From the NCBI GenBank assembly GCA_031841125.1, contig CM063106.1:11904001-11968000 (forward strand): a stretch of 64,000 nt of DNA, read 5' to 3'. The notes under the pieces were generated by a model. That model worked only from the letters and a program-made list of their open reading frames with translations, was not told the DNA's origin and made no database searches. Positions within the stretch are counted from its first letter, which is position 1; every line of letters begins with the position of its first letter. The position numbers and the translations under genes are program-made. Source of the DNA: Acanthococcus lagerstroemiae. Lineage: Eukaryota > Arthropoda > Insecta > Hemiptera > Eriococcidae. Below, one piece after another: positions 23,190 through 35,379 of the stretch.

Positions 23190-24150
23190 ATTTTCTACTT
23201 TAAAAGCGATCACCAAAGAAACTGACTTCCACATGGGAGTCCATTTTGTTGTAATTTTATTCCATCTGGAGTTCGATTCCCTAGCGAGATGGCCTGCATA
23301 TTTAAGTTTGAGAGAACGAATTATACTGTCAACCCGTTCAGCATTGATTTTTTCAAAAATTTACGAAATACGAATTTTGTCTTTCAATTTTATATTAAAA
23401 ATTTTTCTCAACATTGTGTTTTGGGTTGATTGTATTTTTTGGATCTGCTTTTTAGTACATGCCCATGATTGAGCACCATAGGTTAACACTGGTATCACCG
23501 TGCTTTCGAAAACTTTAATTTTTGTTTTTAAACTCATTTTACTTTTTAAGATTATTCGTTGTCCCCAAAAAGCCCGCCAAGCTTTAGCCCTGCGAGTTTT
23601 CAGTTCCTTGCCCGATTTATCTTCAAATGATACAATTTGCCCTAAATATTTGTATTCAGAAACAATTTCAATGGGGTGGTTATCAATTATTATTTCCTCC
23701 GGAGGGGGGGGGGCGGTAATGTTAGTCAACATTTTTGTTTTAGAGAAGTTGATGGATAATCCCACTTTACTACTCTCTCTTCTCAGGTCTTTGGCCATAG
23801 TCTTCAATTCCTCGAAGTTCTTGGCTATGATAACAATATCATCAGCGAACCTTAGATTATTTAAGTCTTTGGTTGTCTCAAATAGTGATCCTCTAATTTT
23901 GATTCCCTTTCCTTTCCAATTAATGTGTCGAAAAACATCTTTCAATACTATGTTAAATAGATTGGGTGAAAGAGAGTCACCCTGCTTGACCCCTCTACCA
24001 AACTGAATTTTATCGGATATTTTGTCTAGTTTTAAATACGCTTCAGATTTTTAGTATACGTTTGCCAGAAGTTCTATAATTTTTTGAGGCACTCCTTGTT
24101 TGGCTAATGCCGTCCAGATATTTTCGTGGTAGAAAGAGTCAAATGCACAT
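23190..24150 (-). mobile_element. LINE reverse-transcriptase fragment, nearly open
   Basis: The minus strand has the longest clear RT coding in the window. From 24150 down it reads CAFDSFYHENIWTALAKQ, one in-frame stop, then GRGVKQGDSLSPNLFNIVLK, NLRFADDIVIIAKN (active-site DD), YKYLGQIVSF, VLTYGAQSWA and, after a break, LKYAGHLARESNSRW. The order (palm, FADD, thumb, KYAGH tail) fits RTE-like or related endonuclease-RT LINEs. The 5' endonuclease half is absent. A 194-codon frame (23945-23361) is still open, so it is probably young relative to the other LINE debris. Confidence 0.88.
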
Positions 24151-24660
24151 ACCCAAAAATATTATAACAATCATACATTATTATTAAAAATTAATTCTTT
24201 ACTATTGTTTACATTCTTTACACTAATACTTGACATAATTCTTTACACATGTCAAGAATGTAGCTTTACAAACTGAAACTTTACATTGACAACCCTGATC
24301 TGGGACCGTGCATCGAAAAAGTCGTCCCCTGGCGGCCAAAAATAGAAGCTTTGAAAGAATGATTATCTAGGACTATTCAATAGAAATGATAATGGTTAAA
24401 GGAAGACCAAAACTATTTTCCCCCTATATTTTTTCGATTTTTCTAAAATTATTAATAATGTGAAGGAATTTGGAAGTGTAGTAATGTGTATTTAACGTGA
24501 CAGAAAATTTTCTCTTTGTTCTTTGTCACAAAAAACATTAGTCATCATGATTACTTTACCTCTGCTGGCCAGAGAAAATATAATTTTAAGAGCCGTACCA
24601 AAAATTTTTGAAACCTCCTCCAACATTACCTTAAATATTTTATAAATGCGAAAAATCATG
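24151..24660. other. No recognisable feature
   Basis: AT-rich spacer between the LINE fragment and a MITE. Confidence 0.35.
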
Positions 24661-24666
24661 AAAATT

Positions 24667-24915
24667 GGACGCTGTTCAGCAAAAGGGAACCAACTAGCAA
24701 AATCCGCTTTTTCAGAACACGTGATTCGAAGTTCAAGAGCCATGTAGAAACTATATGGCATAGCGTTTACTGATAAGCTTTTTTTAATGTGAGTACACAT
24801 TTTTGAATCGGGGACCCAATTTTGAATAATTCTACATTTTACGCTCTTTCCAACGATACTTATAACTCATTTTGTTTACAAATGTCAGTTGGTCTCCTTT
24901 TGTTGAACAGCGTCC
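24667..24915 (-). mobile_element. GGACGCTGTTCAGC-family MITE, copy 1
   Basis: A 249-bp element with ends GGACGCTGTTCAGC and its near-complement, flanked by AATT on both sides. The interior has AAGGGAACCAACTAGCAAAA and TTTGTTTACAAATG, in B orientation relative to the copies at 40905, 47516, 56961 and 59124. Non-coding; the superfamily is uncertain. Confidence 0.85.
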
Positions 24916-25762
24916 AATTGCTCTATTTACACATCATTTTGATTGTCATGAAGCCACGATCATTTTTTCAAATTCTTATCACCTAGAGCGATACTAGCGT
25001 GCCAGACGTTCGCCCGGTCCGAATATCTGCATTACTCCACACTCGTCATCAGTTTACTGATGATACTGGCTTTTTTGTCCCTTAAAAGGGATTCTTTTGA
25101 GAATTTTCTTATTCTTGTTCCAAATGTGCATCATAAAATGATGAAAGATGTTGACGGCATGAAACACCCTACCCCTCCCCTCCACAAAACTAGTTGTTTT
25201 CAATACATAGACAGGTAAAGAGAGTAGGTACCGATTGTTTATTGAAATTACTTAAAAATAAAAAAATTTCTCAACTCATTAAACTTACAAATTCTGTTTT
25301 AATGTGTTACAGGTTTTCACCGTACCTGTTTTCTCAATTTATAAATTGCCTTGTAGAATAATAAACAGTGTCTTCTCAAACTCGATTTTCATCAGGGGAA
25401 AAAATGAGGAACCGAAGCTAAGATGAAAAGAGCTGATATACCTCAGAGAACTTAATCTTACCTCAAATCCTCACAACCAGTGTCTGGCTTGTTCACATAT
25501 CACGCCTATAAACAGGGAACCCGACCTTTAATTTCCCCTCCGATTTCCATATTTATCGGATTTCTTTTTTCATTCATACTGAATACCATCACTTCCGTTT
25601 TATTCTTTTTCTCTCCTCTGCTAATGGTTTCATTTCTGAGAAGGATTTACACTTTGTATCCTTCATTATCTGCTCTTCATAGTTCATTCTTTACCTTTCT
25701 TTCCCCATTCTTTTCCTCAACCATTCCCTTTAGCGGTAATAACAATATCCCTGGATGTGTTA
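24916..25762. other. No supported gene
   Basis: The frame at 25480-25785 is hydrophobic and low-complexity, with no recognisable domain. I see nothing else. Confidence 0.35.
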
Positions 25763-26668
25763 TACGAGGCGTACTCAAAAAGTAAGTTAACGAGGCCAAT
25801 AAAAAAATAACAATGAATCAGAAAAAATTACTCTCATGAAATATGTTTAGAATTGATATACATGTATCCATCTTCTACTTCTCCACATCATTTTCCAGTC
25901 AATTTAAACATTCGTCCGACCGGTGGATTAGTTTATTTATACCACTAGCATAGAACTTTGCCGCCAGCGAATTGAACCAACTAGACACATCCTGGACCAA
26001 CTCACCGTCGGTGTCGAATCTTTTTCCGGACAAATACTGATTCAGGTGCAAGAAAATATTGAAATCGCCAAGCGCTAAATCTGGGTGGTGGGGCGCGGGC
26101 GGGTATTTCGTAACTTCCCATCCGAATTCCTGCAGCGAACTCTTTACATACACGCAGTGTGAGGGGTCGCATTGTCCTGAAGGAAAATCACTCCTAGCTA
26201 CAGTGCCATTCCGTATTCACCTATGACGCGAGGAATGATTTTCCTTCAAGACAATGCAACCCCTCCCCCCACACACACACTGCGAATGTAACGAAGAGTT
26301 TGGCGTAGGAATTCGGATGGGAAGTTAGGGAATACCCGCCCCACTTTCCAGATTTAGCACTTAGCAATTTCCACATTTTCTTGCACCAGAATCAGTATTT
26401 GCCCGGAAAAAGATTCGATAACGACGATGAGTTGATCCAGGATGTGTCTAGTTGGTTCACTTCGCTGACGGCAATGTTCTATGCTAGTGGTATAAATAAA
26501 CTAATCCACCGGTCGGGCGAATGTTTAAATTGACTGGGAAACTACATCGAGAAGTAGTAGATAGATATTATCTAAACATACTGTATGTATTTCATGATGA
26601 TAATTTTTTCTGATTCGTTATTATTTTTTTATTGGCCTCGTTAACTTACTTTTTGAACGTACCTCGTA
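25763..26668. mobile_element. Palindromic mariner-like element (two inverted C-terminal halves)
   Basis: The long inverted ends begin TACGAGGCGTACTCAAAAAG (25763) and end with the near-complement at about 26668, as in mariner elements inserted at TA. The left half encodes, on minus (26153-25899), a mariner transposase C-terminus with FGWEV, HHPDLALGDFNIFLHL, LSGKRFDTDGELVQDV and KFYASGINKLIHRSDECLN. The right half (26220-26540) encodes the same part on plus, broken by stops. The two halves face each other across a centre near 26200, so the catalytic N-terminal region is missing from both. Confidence 0.85.
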
Positions 26669-26894
26669 CTATGACTGATCATTGTAACTCTTCTCTTTAC
26701 GATTATAATCCAAATTTCTCTTTTCCTTCCTGTGCGCCTCAATACTTCCTCAATCCTGATCTTTTTATTGGTTTGATTTTCAACATTTTCCGATTACACC
26801 ACATTTCGAAGGCTTCTATCCTTTCCCTTTTTTGGGTTCCTATTGTGCAGGTCTCCTATCCGTACAATGCTCTATTCCAAATATATGTTTGAAG

Positions 26895-27204
26895 CAGAGC
26901 TAAATTTTCCATAAGGCTGACTAGGCTGAAGCCTCGGCGCAAAATTTGAGCGACGCAACATTTTTGGAAGAAAGAAAAAAAAAAGAAAGAAAGAAAAGAA
27001 AAGGAAAAGGAAAAAATAAAAAATAAATCAGGTGACAAAATAATACTAAGCTACAGTATATTAAACTACGTAGAAATTTTTTCAGTGCAATAAAGTAAAT
27101 AGCGAGCAAATTTTTTACTCCCCCCCCCCCCCCAAAAAAAAAATCTGGTCAGCAGTGCAAATTTTCCAATAGTCTTGAGCGCAAAATACCTAAGTCCGCC
27201 TCTG
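26895..27204. mobile_element. 310-bp hAT-like MITE
   Basis: The left end starts CAGAGCTAAATT; the right end is GTCCGCCTCTG. Perfect 8-bp duplications GTTTGAAG lie at 26887-26894 and 27205-27212. The interior has poly-A/G-rich and poly-C tracts and no coding. Confidence 0.8.
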
Positions 27205-27404
27205 GTTTGAAGAAATCTCTTATTGTTCCATTCTGCTCTTTATTGCTGTTTTACTTCTTCAATATTGCATTCTCAGACTACCTGAGTATTAAAATTCCCT
27301 TTTCGTCTTTTTCGAGATAATAGTCGATGTTATGTTTTCAAGGTCTTTGAATCGATTTTTGAGATTCACTTTCATAAGTTTTTATTTTTAGCGTTTTACT
27401 TATG

Positions 27405-28690
27405 TTTTTACTACTGGGTATACTTGAGCGAAAACCGTAACTCTCCCCCATAATGCTTCCCAGTAACGCTCCACCAACACGCTCTCCCGAAACGAATTCA
27501 GTGGTTGACATTTCCATGGAAATTTATTTTAGCATTCTAGGTTTTTACTATACTGGGTATTTACTTGAGCGAAAACTGTAACGCTCTCCCCCTATAATGA
27601 CCCCGTAACGCTCCTGTTACTATGACATCATACTACTGGGTATACTTGAGCGAAAATTGTCTATTATACATTTCCATGGAAATTTATTTCTTCCAGCCAG
27701 GGGTATACTTGAGCGAGAGCCGTTTGCCCCCCTTGACACACTCCCCCGACACGAGGCCAGCGCTCTTTCGAGCATTACCTCAAAGACGTCGAGGTTCTCT
27801 TCTCATTTCCAGCTCAGTTCAGCTCACAGTCATTTAACTCTTCATGGTGACAATTCAGTTCAGTGGTTGGCATTTCCATTTTCCTCCAGCCATGGGTATA
27901 CTTGAGCGAAAACCGTAACGCTCCCGCTGACACGCTCCCCGGATACAAATTCAGTGGTTGACACTTGCTGCGCCCTGCGCGACTACAGTCTGCAGCCGTG
28001 CTGTTAATAGAAATTTCCATAAACATTTTTTTATTAGGGTACAAAAGCATATAAAATGTTACACATGTTTTTCAAGTTCCCTTCTCTCCTCCCCATTCAG
28101 ACTTCACAGATTTTGGAGAGGTGTCAAAATATACCTCTTAATTTTAGCATTTTATATGCTTTTACTACTGGGTATACTTGAGCAAAAACCGTAACGCTCC
28201 TCGGTAACGCTCCCCCGACACGAATTTAGTGGTTAACATTTCCGTGGAAATTTATTTTAGCATTTTATATGCTTTTACTACTGGATATACTTGAGCGAAA
28301 AAACCGTAACGTAACGCTCCCCCAACACGAAGCCAATCCATATGATTTAGCTTTTCATGGTGATAGTTTCAGTGGTTGACATTTGCATGGAAGTTAATTT
28401 TTTTCTTCCAGCCATGGTAACTGTTGCGCTCCCCCCCCCCCCCCCCCCCCCGACACAAAGACAGTATGATTTATCTCTTCATGTTGACAATTCAGTTTAG
28501 TGGTTGACATTTCCATGGAATTTTCTATTCACAACATGGCTGCAGACTGCAGTCACGCAGCAACAACACGGCTGCAGATTATAGTCGCACGCTGGGCGGA
28601 GCAAAGATCAAGATCAATGAGCACATAGCTGGAAGAAAAATGAATTTCCATGGAAATGCCAACTACTGAACTGAATTGTGACCATGTTTT
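27405..28690. repeat. TTTCCATGGAAA mosaic repeat array, copy 4 (largest, mixed orientation)
   Basis: Seven or more units contain GGGTATACTTGAGC followed by AAAACCGTAACGCTCC and CCGACACGAA-TTCAGTGG, then TTGACATTTCCATGGAAA and AGCATTTTATATGCTTTTAC. The spacing between units varies from about 65 to 280 bp. A poly-C tract of more than 20 bases is at about 28431-28450. From about 28535 the orientation flips (CTGCAGACTGCAGTCACGCA, AAGATCAAGATCAATGAGCA). Non-coding. Confidence 0.8.
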
Positions 28691-28739
28691 CTTTTTTAAG
28701 TTGAAAATTTTTCTTTTTCCTGAATGATAGTTATATGAT

Positions 28740-29860
28740 ATTTATATACTTATAGGTGAGTCGCTTTATACTCCGTTCACTTACGAGCATAGGCTTCTGC
28801 CACCTTTTCCCCATTCTATCCAGGTTATTACCATACACCAGTGAGGGCCCACATATCGCACAATTTTGTCAACCTATCTGGTTGCCAATCCATCTCATTT
28901 CCTCTTTTTATTGAGTGGGATCCAGGCTGTTGCTACTAGGTTCCATTTTTTGAGCTCCCCCTCGCCATATGTCCTGCAAAGTTCAGCTTAAACTTTTTGA
29001 TTGTATGACCTGTACTATGAAAGTTAGTCTTACTTTTTATTTTATTCAAGCTGACCCTGTCCCTCCGCCTGATATTCAAAATACTCCTTAACATGGCTTA
29101 TTGAATTTTCTTCAACTCCAACACTTTTTTCCACGTGTGGCAGCCATAGCAGTGAGCCGGAGAGGATTTTAGTTTTCAAAATGTTTTTTAGTGCCCAAAA
29201 AATCCATCATGCATTTGCTATATTCTTGCTCTCAGTTCTTTAGATGCCTCTTGCTTGAACGAGATCATCTGGCCTAAATATTAATATTCTCTGGCCCATT
29301 TTATTTCCAAATCATTAACCTTGACAGACTCGACATCTTTCTCATTTCTCATTAATTTTGTTTAAGATGCATTCATGCTTAGACCAACCCTGGCACCTGC
29401 AGCTTTCAGCTAACTTTCCATTTTGACCAAATCTGTATAAATTATCACTTATTAAAGTGATATCGCCTGCGAGACGTATAGATTATTGAGTTTCCTATAC
29501 TGACTTTTTGCCCGAACTGCGCTGAAGTCTAATATTCTGAAGTCTTTCTCAATAATACTGATGACACAGAGGGAGAGATGGTCACCCTGCCTAATACTCC
29601 CTGAAATACTAAATGTTTCCTTTTTTTAATCCAGTTTCACATACTTTCGCTTTAAATTTAGCGTTACTTTTGATATAATCCTAATATCTTACTAGAGACG
29701 CCATTTATGAAGAGCTTCTCCAACGTGCTCTATCATGTGACACCGCGTCGAAAGCTTCATTGAAATCAATAAAGAGTAAATTCGCCTTAAAATTACGTTC
29801 CTTTGCTTTTTCTAGAATTTAGTTCAGATGATCCAAGGTTGAATAATTTGAGGGCGAGGC
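28740..29860 (-). mobile_element. Decayed LINE RT remnant
   Basis: On minus, LLFIDFNEAFDAVSHDR (near 29790-29735) is the RT palm block. Many stops follow, down to a fragment near 29140. RTE-like by resemblance to the element at 23190-24150. No open frame of note. Confidence 0.7.
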
Positions 29861-31889
29861 AAAAATAAATTGGAACAGCAACATCTCTTCATTCAAGATA
29901 TCAAGTTCGGTACTTACTTAATACGAGTATGAATACGGACATGCACACTCGCACTGTACCATTTCTAAGTTTCGAGATTACAGTTCCCCTACTTAGAATC
30001 ACAGGCCGCTTTACAGCAGAAACAACACGGTAGCACAATCGTAAAAAGTGACAATAATGATTCAACTCATTTGATTTCGCGTATTAAACGGAAATGAAAA
30101 TTATGTGCAGACGGATGTACTTAGTCATAGGACGCTGAAAAGCCAAATATGTAGCGAGAGGCTTAAGAAGTCTTATTGTCAGCGCTAAGCTTCAGGTAGT
30201 TGCTCTTTTCGCCACCAACTTCTTTCACAGGTACCCCAACTCTGATATGAGGGCCCAATTGTTATCAGAAATGAATTCAGCGGCCTTTGGAACCTGTGAA
30301 ACGATGTCCATATTGCAGTTTTGTTTAAATGTTGAATATCATCGGTCCCCTCACGAATACTAAATTTTGAAGTTACAGCGAAACAAATATCAAAATCAAA
30401 TTCAGTGACCATGAATTTCCCCTCCCCCTGATATCTTGATTCCACGATTCGTGCCAATGGAAGCTTTAAAAATCATAGTAAAAGTGTAGTTTCTGATATT
30501 GAAAAACAAAGTAAATCACGAATTTCAAAGAAAAGGGTGTTATCTAAAGATAAGGGAAAAGGGAAGGGAACCATTTCCAGGTTTGGTAGACGGGATGTAG
30601 AGAAACGGGTCTGGAGTGGTTTGCATCCCTACCACTTGCTGAAGTCTGTATGAGACTAAAAAAATAATGAAAATTCTATGACTCTCTCAAAGGCCTGTGT
30701 TAATGTATTGTAAAATAAAGGGTTATATTTAAACCCTATGGGAGCCACTTCGGGGGCAGTAATGGAAAAATTGTCAGAGGACTTTCTTAGTCTAGAATTC
30801 AATAAAGAACTATTTTTGTTGGAACTTGGTCTAAATTGCCGGTTAATTGTCTGTCGACTTACCAAGAATGTGTGTTTCCAGACGGCGGCGGTGGTGGTGG
30901 TGGTGGTGGTGGTGGGGGGGGGGGTGTTTATAACTTTCTAGAATAAAAAGTTTCAAACGCAGCTACAGCTCTTCTATATACAAACATGAAATCATAACTT
31001 CGGAAAAAGCTGCCGTTCTATTGCCTTACTTAAATTCAGGTGAGAAATTTAAATTAAAAACAATTCAGAAATAACTCAAATTAAATGACCATTGGATAGT
31101 CTTACAGACTGTAAAACAAGAAGTCCGCTGAAATTCTCAAAAGTCTCAATGACTGCTGCTTTCTATAACCTAAAATATGAAGAATGGGATACGTTTTCAA
31201 ATTTATTTCAATCAAGTTAACGAGTGGATAGCTAAGTAGGTATTTAAATAATAATAAAAAAATCGATTGGAACGGAAATCTTCATCTACAAGTTGGTATA
31301 CAAATCACATATACATAAGTATATTCACCATTTTCATAGTCAGTACAGCTCTCATACCATCATAATTCACAATATTGAATCTTATCTTCTCATTGTAAAT
31401 ATAAACAAAATAGAGATTAGATATAGTAACATTAAATAAAATTTAAAGTACAATTATACGATTCCTAAAGATACATTGAAATTTCGCTAGAAAAACGTAG
31501 GTGCGTCATCTTGTCCCAAACACGTGATGACGTGATTAACCTAATTAGGTAATTGTTCGAAAAACGTTGAATGTTTTATAGTATAATTTTTACTTACCAT
31601 CTTCACGCCTGAATGATTCGGAAAACATTAAAATACTCGTATTTATTTTACAAAAATGTACATAGTAGCAATTGAAAATAACATTAACTGCTTTATTTTT
31701 TCTTTTAATCACCATAACTTACAGACGATTTTTACAAAACTGGACAAAACTTTCTACAGTTTTTTTTTTTTTTTTTTTTTCCCCCAAGCCACGGGCTGAA
31801 AGAAAATCAGCATTGCCAATGAATTCCTCATTTCGTGAAAAATAGCAAGTCTCCTTACCCCCATGTGTCATCTTACCACCCTCCTGTAC
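29861..31889. other. Intergenic, no supported gene
   Basis: Contains a (GGT)n/poly-G microsatellite at 30885-30923 and long AT-rich stretches (31200-31700). The 90-codon minus frame at 30185-30457 shows no domain. Poly-T then poly-C occurs at 31760-31785. Confidence 0.35.
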
Positions 31890-32720
31890 TCTTTAGATGT
31901 AACACAAGTTTCAATACTTGAAAAGTTTTAATGGGTCCGAACGAATTATCATATTTCATCAAGAATCTTCGAAACAGTTTTAACGAGTCTTAATATTGTC
32001 CTGAAGGATTTTAACTCAGGCAGTGGGTCTTGATGAGTTTCCGCACAACCTCACAAAATTTGAAACAAGTCTTAATTCAGTCTAAGCTAGCTTTAAGGAG
32101 TATTTAATAGGTATTCAGAAAGTGTAGTAAGTCTTGAATGGGAAGGCTTAATACAGTCATAAAAGTACCGAAGAGATTTTCCGAGGGGGGGGGGGGTGAA
32201 TGTCCGAACTAATTCAACTCAGAATTTCCAAGTATCAAAGCAAAAGAAAAAAATTTGACTTGTTGGATTTTTCCAACTTCTCAACTCAAAATTCCCAACT
32301 ATTAAATCACCAAAGCAAAAAAAAGAAAAAAAAAAACCGTGTTTGACTTGTTGGATTTCCCCAACTCTACCGAAATTTCCCAACTCCGCCTGACTGAAAC
32401 GATAAATTTTCCTAACTGCTGAGTAAAAAATTTCCTACAGCGAGGAAGCTCCCCCTCCCGCTATCAGTACGTGTCCTAGCAAACAGTCTTATCAAGTCTT
32501 CAATCCCAAGGAGTCCTAATAACACCGCATTATAAAAGGGTCTCAACTCAATATTGAAGAGTTTTAACTTAGTCATAAAAAGTCCTCACACCTTCTAATG
32601 CAGTCTTAAGGGGTCGTCATGAGTTCTGAAACAGTTTTTTGTGATCTGAACAAGTCCTGAGGATCCTGACACAGTCTTGAGGAGTTTTCACATGAAACTA
32701 AAAAGAGGTGTTTCAAGCAT
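31890..32720. repeat. Degenerate AGTCTTAA texture interrupted by a hAT-like MITE remnant
   Basis: 31890-32160 and 32480-32720 carry the diverged AGTCTTAA/GTCCTGAGGA phrases seen at 11290-13030. Between them, about 32175-32478, is a reversed relative of the 8565-8776 MITE (phrases TTCCAAGTATCAAAGCAAAA, GACTTGTTGGATTT and CAACTCCGCCTGACTGAAA, end CAGTACGTGTCCT). The insertion splits one satellite tract. Confidence 0.55.
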
Positions 32721-32799
32721 ATCGAGTTCATAAATTGTTGGCAATATATTAAGAGGGTACTTCTGACAATTTTAATGAATGTCTGAATGAAAAGTTTTG

Positions 32800-33440
32800 G
32801 GTTTGGTTCAATTCGGCGCGTAGAGTAACTTGGCGCAAAATAAGTTGAAGATGGACGCGCCGTTGGAGGATCTGATGAACTACTTCGAGGATACGTACAT
32901 TCGGCGACCTTTTAGGACAGGAAGAAAAAACCCACGATTTCGTATTCCGTGGTGGAATGTTTACCAAAGAACTCTAGATAACGATCGGCGTACCAATAAC
33001 TGTGCCGAAGCCGGATATCGGCGTTTGCAGGTCAAATTTGGTTTCTCGCACCCTACCCGGGTACAGAAGGCGCGGTATGTACACTATACACACCTGTGGA
33101 GAGTGCCACGGCGCAACCCCCACTGAAAAAGAAGAACCACGTCAACAGCGAGGAACGAATAAAAAAAATTGTTGTAGACTGCGATAGCAGAGGGACTATC
33201 GAATACCTGCGAGCGATAGCGCATAATTTGTAGGAATGTATTGTCGAAAATAAGGGGGGGGGGCATGATTTTAACATATTAGTTTAGTTTATAATAAATC
33301 TTTCTTTTAAAATTTATCTTTTAGAGAAATTTTTTCGCGCCGACTTAAATGTGTGCCCAATTTTTCTGCGCCTAGAGGTGCTTGCGCCGAATCCGCTGCG
33401 CCAAATCGTCCGCGCTCAATTAAACGGCACCCAAAGTTTT
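32800..33440 (+). mobile_element. MULE (Mutator-like) transposon remnant
   Basis: At 32851-33055 the + strand reads APLEDLMNYFEDTYIRRPFR, NPRFRIPWWNVYQRTLD and RRTNNCAEAGYRRLQ. This corresponds to the region after the catalytic domain of insect FLYWCH/MULE transposase-like proteins (usual form YFE-x-T-Y-I...W-N-x-Y...R-T-N-N-x-x-E). The catalytic domain is missing. GGCGC-rich motifs flank it: ATTCGGCGCG and TTGGCGCA near 32813-32838, with TGCGCCAAAT and TTGCGCCGAAT near 33380-33400 inverted. Confidence 0.75.
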
Positions 33441-33715
33441 ATATATTGGAAGGCCAAGGAAGAGGTTTAAACCCCTGGCCTTCTCTATTACTATCGCTTT
33501 GTCAGCAGCGCTAAACTGTTCAAAACGGTCAAAGTACAAGTACTTCTTACGCATCTACTAACTGAATTGCCACCTTGAGGGCGTAAAAATTCTTCAGGAT
33601 ACTCCTCTTTAGGAACTACCCAATATTAGGTCGCTTTACCCTAATTATTTTACGAATCCAAATGGGAAGTGGTTGGTATACCATTTCGTCACATCCTCTT
33701 AATGTTATTTTGAAA
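33441..33715. other. No recognisable feature
   Basis: Short spacer between the MULE and SINE remnants. Confidence 0.35.
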
Positions 33716-33719
33716 TATG

Positions 33720-33945
33720 ACTACGGACTGGTTGGCCGGTGAATAGCTTTGGTCTCGGAATCCGAAGGTCCCGGGTTCGAACCCACGTGGCAACTCGTCA
33801 GATTTCGACCCAGGCCGGTTTTTCCGACAGAGGGGAAGAGGGCTAAGACAGCCCTAACAGCCTCCCTGACGTCTCTGAAGTAATGTTCGAAAGGGCGGAT
33901 TCCAGGCCTCGGGTTGGGAGCAAATTAGAAATAGCACGGAAAAGT
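33720..33945 (+). repeat. tRNA-derived SINE
   Basis: A tRNA-like head has an A-box-like GAATAGCTTTGGTC (about 33742) and a perfect B box GGTTCGAACCC (about 33774-33784). The spacing suits an RNA polymerase III promoter. A non-tRNA body follows (GACCCAGGCCGGTTTTTCC, AGAGGGGAAGAGGGCTAAG). A clover-leaf with a proper acceptor stem does not form, so it is a SINE head rather than a functional tRNA gene. Confidence 0.7.
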
Positions 33946-34170
33946 TAGCAGGGACTGAAGTCCAATTAAAATAGCTATTGCTATTGGCTATAGCTGGTGA
34001 CCTTGAAATCATTGGTGATTGATTAGCTATAGCTTTTTGTATAAAATTTGAATAGCGATTGGCTGGCTATTGGCTTAGTGCACGATGTACAGACTATTAG
34101 CTATCAGCTATTGGCTATGAGCTTGCTGAATCTTTGAATAGGGTAAGTGTGCTATGTTGTAACCAATAAT

Positions 34171-34359
34171 CAGGGCCGTACCAACGGGGGGGGGGGGTAA
34201 AGGGGGTCCCCCATGTACAAAAAAACAATAGGTTGAGACGGAGAGGTACATATGGGAAATTGGATAAATTTGGAGTATTTGTAGCCCCCACCACACCAAG
34301 AAATAATATTCATCTTAATCGCAAAACCCCCTTACTTAAAAATCCTAGGTACGGCCCTG
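34171..34359. mobile_element. 189-bp hAT-like MITE
   Basis: Ends CAGGGCCGTACC and GGTACGGCCCTG, flanked by CCAATAAT (34163-34170) and CCAATAAC (34360-34367), a duplication with one change. Related to the ends at 1290-2227. Confidence 0.85.
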
Positions 34360-34513
34360 CCAATAACCAATTCAAACCAGAAATACAACAGGCTCAGGCT
34401 TCTGAATCACGTTCTTGTTTTATAACAGAAATAAATAACTAAATAAAAAAATAAAGATTTATTCAGAATTAAGAATAAGAAAATTACAAAAAAACCAAAA
34501 AGCTATTCAAAAG

Positions 34514-34834
34514 TTGATAGAATGTCGGTTATTAGCTGGCTATTCAGCCCTGAAGTACCTGGGACTGTGGTTCGACGGGAAGTTGCAGTTCCAAGAGCAC
34601 TTCTCGCCGGCAGCTGAGAAGGCGAATCGAGTAGCTGAACAGCTGTCTCACCTGATATCGAACCTAGGGGGACCGAGAGAAAAGAGGAAAAAGATGTACG
34701 TCAACGTCATCATGTCGGTCCTCTTGTATGGAGCGCCAGTATTTGCGAACGCCATCAGAAGAAGATTCCCTACAGAAGAGCGGAGATGGAGAAGATTCAG
34801 CAAAAACAGTGTTGGAAGAACGAACGAGCAGTAG
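34514..34834 (+). mobile_element. R1/jockey-type LINE RT fragment
   Basis: The frame reads ALKYLGLWFDGKLQFQEHF, PAAEKANRVAEQLSHLISN, GGPREKRKKMYVNVIMS and VLLYGAPVFA. These are the thumb region motifs typical of R1- and jockey-like retrotransposons (YLG...D-x-x-L...GGP...LLYGAP-x-W-A). It is truncated at both ends and is a different lineage from the RTE-like LINEs elsewhere here. Confidence 0.8.
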
Positions 34835-35150
34835 TGTAGCCAGACTTGGTATGAAGGGGGGGGGGGGTGTTTCACTTTTACAACATTACAGGTGTAATAC
34901 TTACTATTACCAGAATAAATTTTAATGTTTTCACATTTTCGGCTAATGCCAAGGTGGCAGGCGGAAGTTCAGACCCCCCCCCCTTCGTGGCTATGTTCCT
35001 GCGAACGAGAACGAGAACAAGAACATGACGGAACGGAGAACGAGAACGGAAACGCTGGTAATTATAGGGTGAGGAGAATGAGGAGCATGAACAAAAACCA
35101 TGCAGTTAGAGAAGGACGAACGAGAACGGGAACGAGAATACTTCCCCCCC
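34810..35150. mobile_element. GAACG-repeat MITE, diverged copy
   Basis: Begins TGTTGGAAGAACGAACGAG (34810) and later has CGAGAACGAGAACAAGAAC, ACCATGCAGTTAGAGAAG and CGAACGAGAACGGGAACGAG. The same phrases occur, reverse-complemented, at 39475-39723 and 39817-40029. The order is disrupted by a poly-G insertion. Confidence 0.55.
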
Positions 35151-35379
35151 CCCCCAACAGGGCTCCCCCGTCATCACCACGTGCCTGTGTCGTCACAGGG
35201 ACCAAAATGGGGAGATGAGGGGTGAGTGAAGAGGAAGCGCGTCCGGCTGCGGGGGATCCAGGCGAGTGCTCGGGGAGCGCGGACCCGGGCAGTAGGGAAC
35301 CCCATGGTGGCCCTTGCAGGACGCGCGCACCAGAAGTGGCACCGCAAAATAGGGGCTCGGGCCCGGCCCTACAGCATCT

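Noticed and set aside
26856..27109. Minus-strand Phe/Ser-rich ORFs resembling membrane peptides
   Set aside because: They translate the purine-rich interior of the hAT-like MITE at 26895-27204.
30185..30457. 90-codon minus frame
   Set aside because: No recognisable motif, signal or exon context.
33720..33800. Possible tRNA gene
   Set aside because: A good B box and an A-like box are present, but no proper acceptor stem or anticodon arm can be folded, and unrelated sequence continues as in a SINE.
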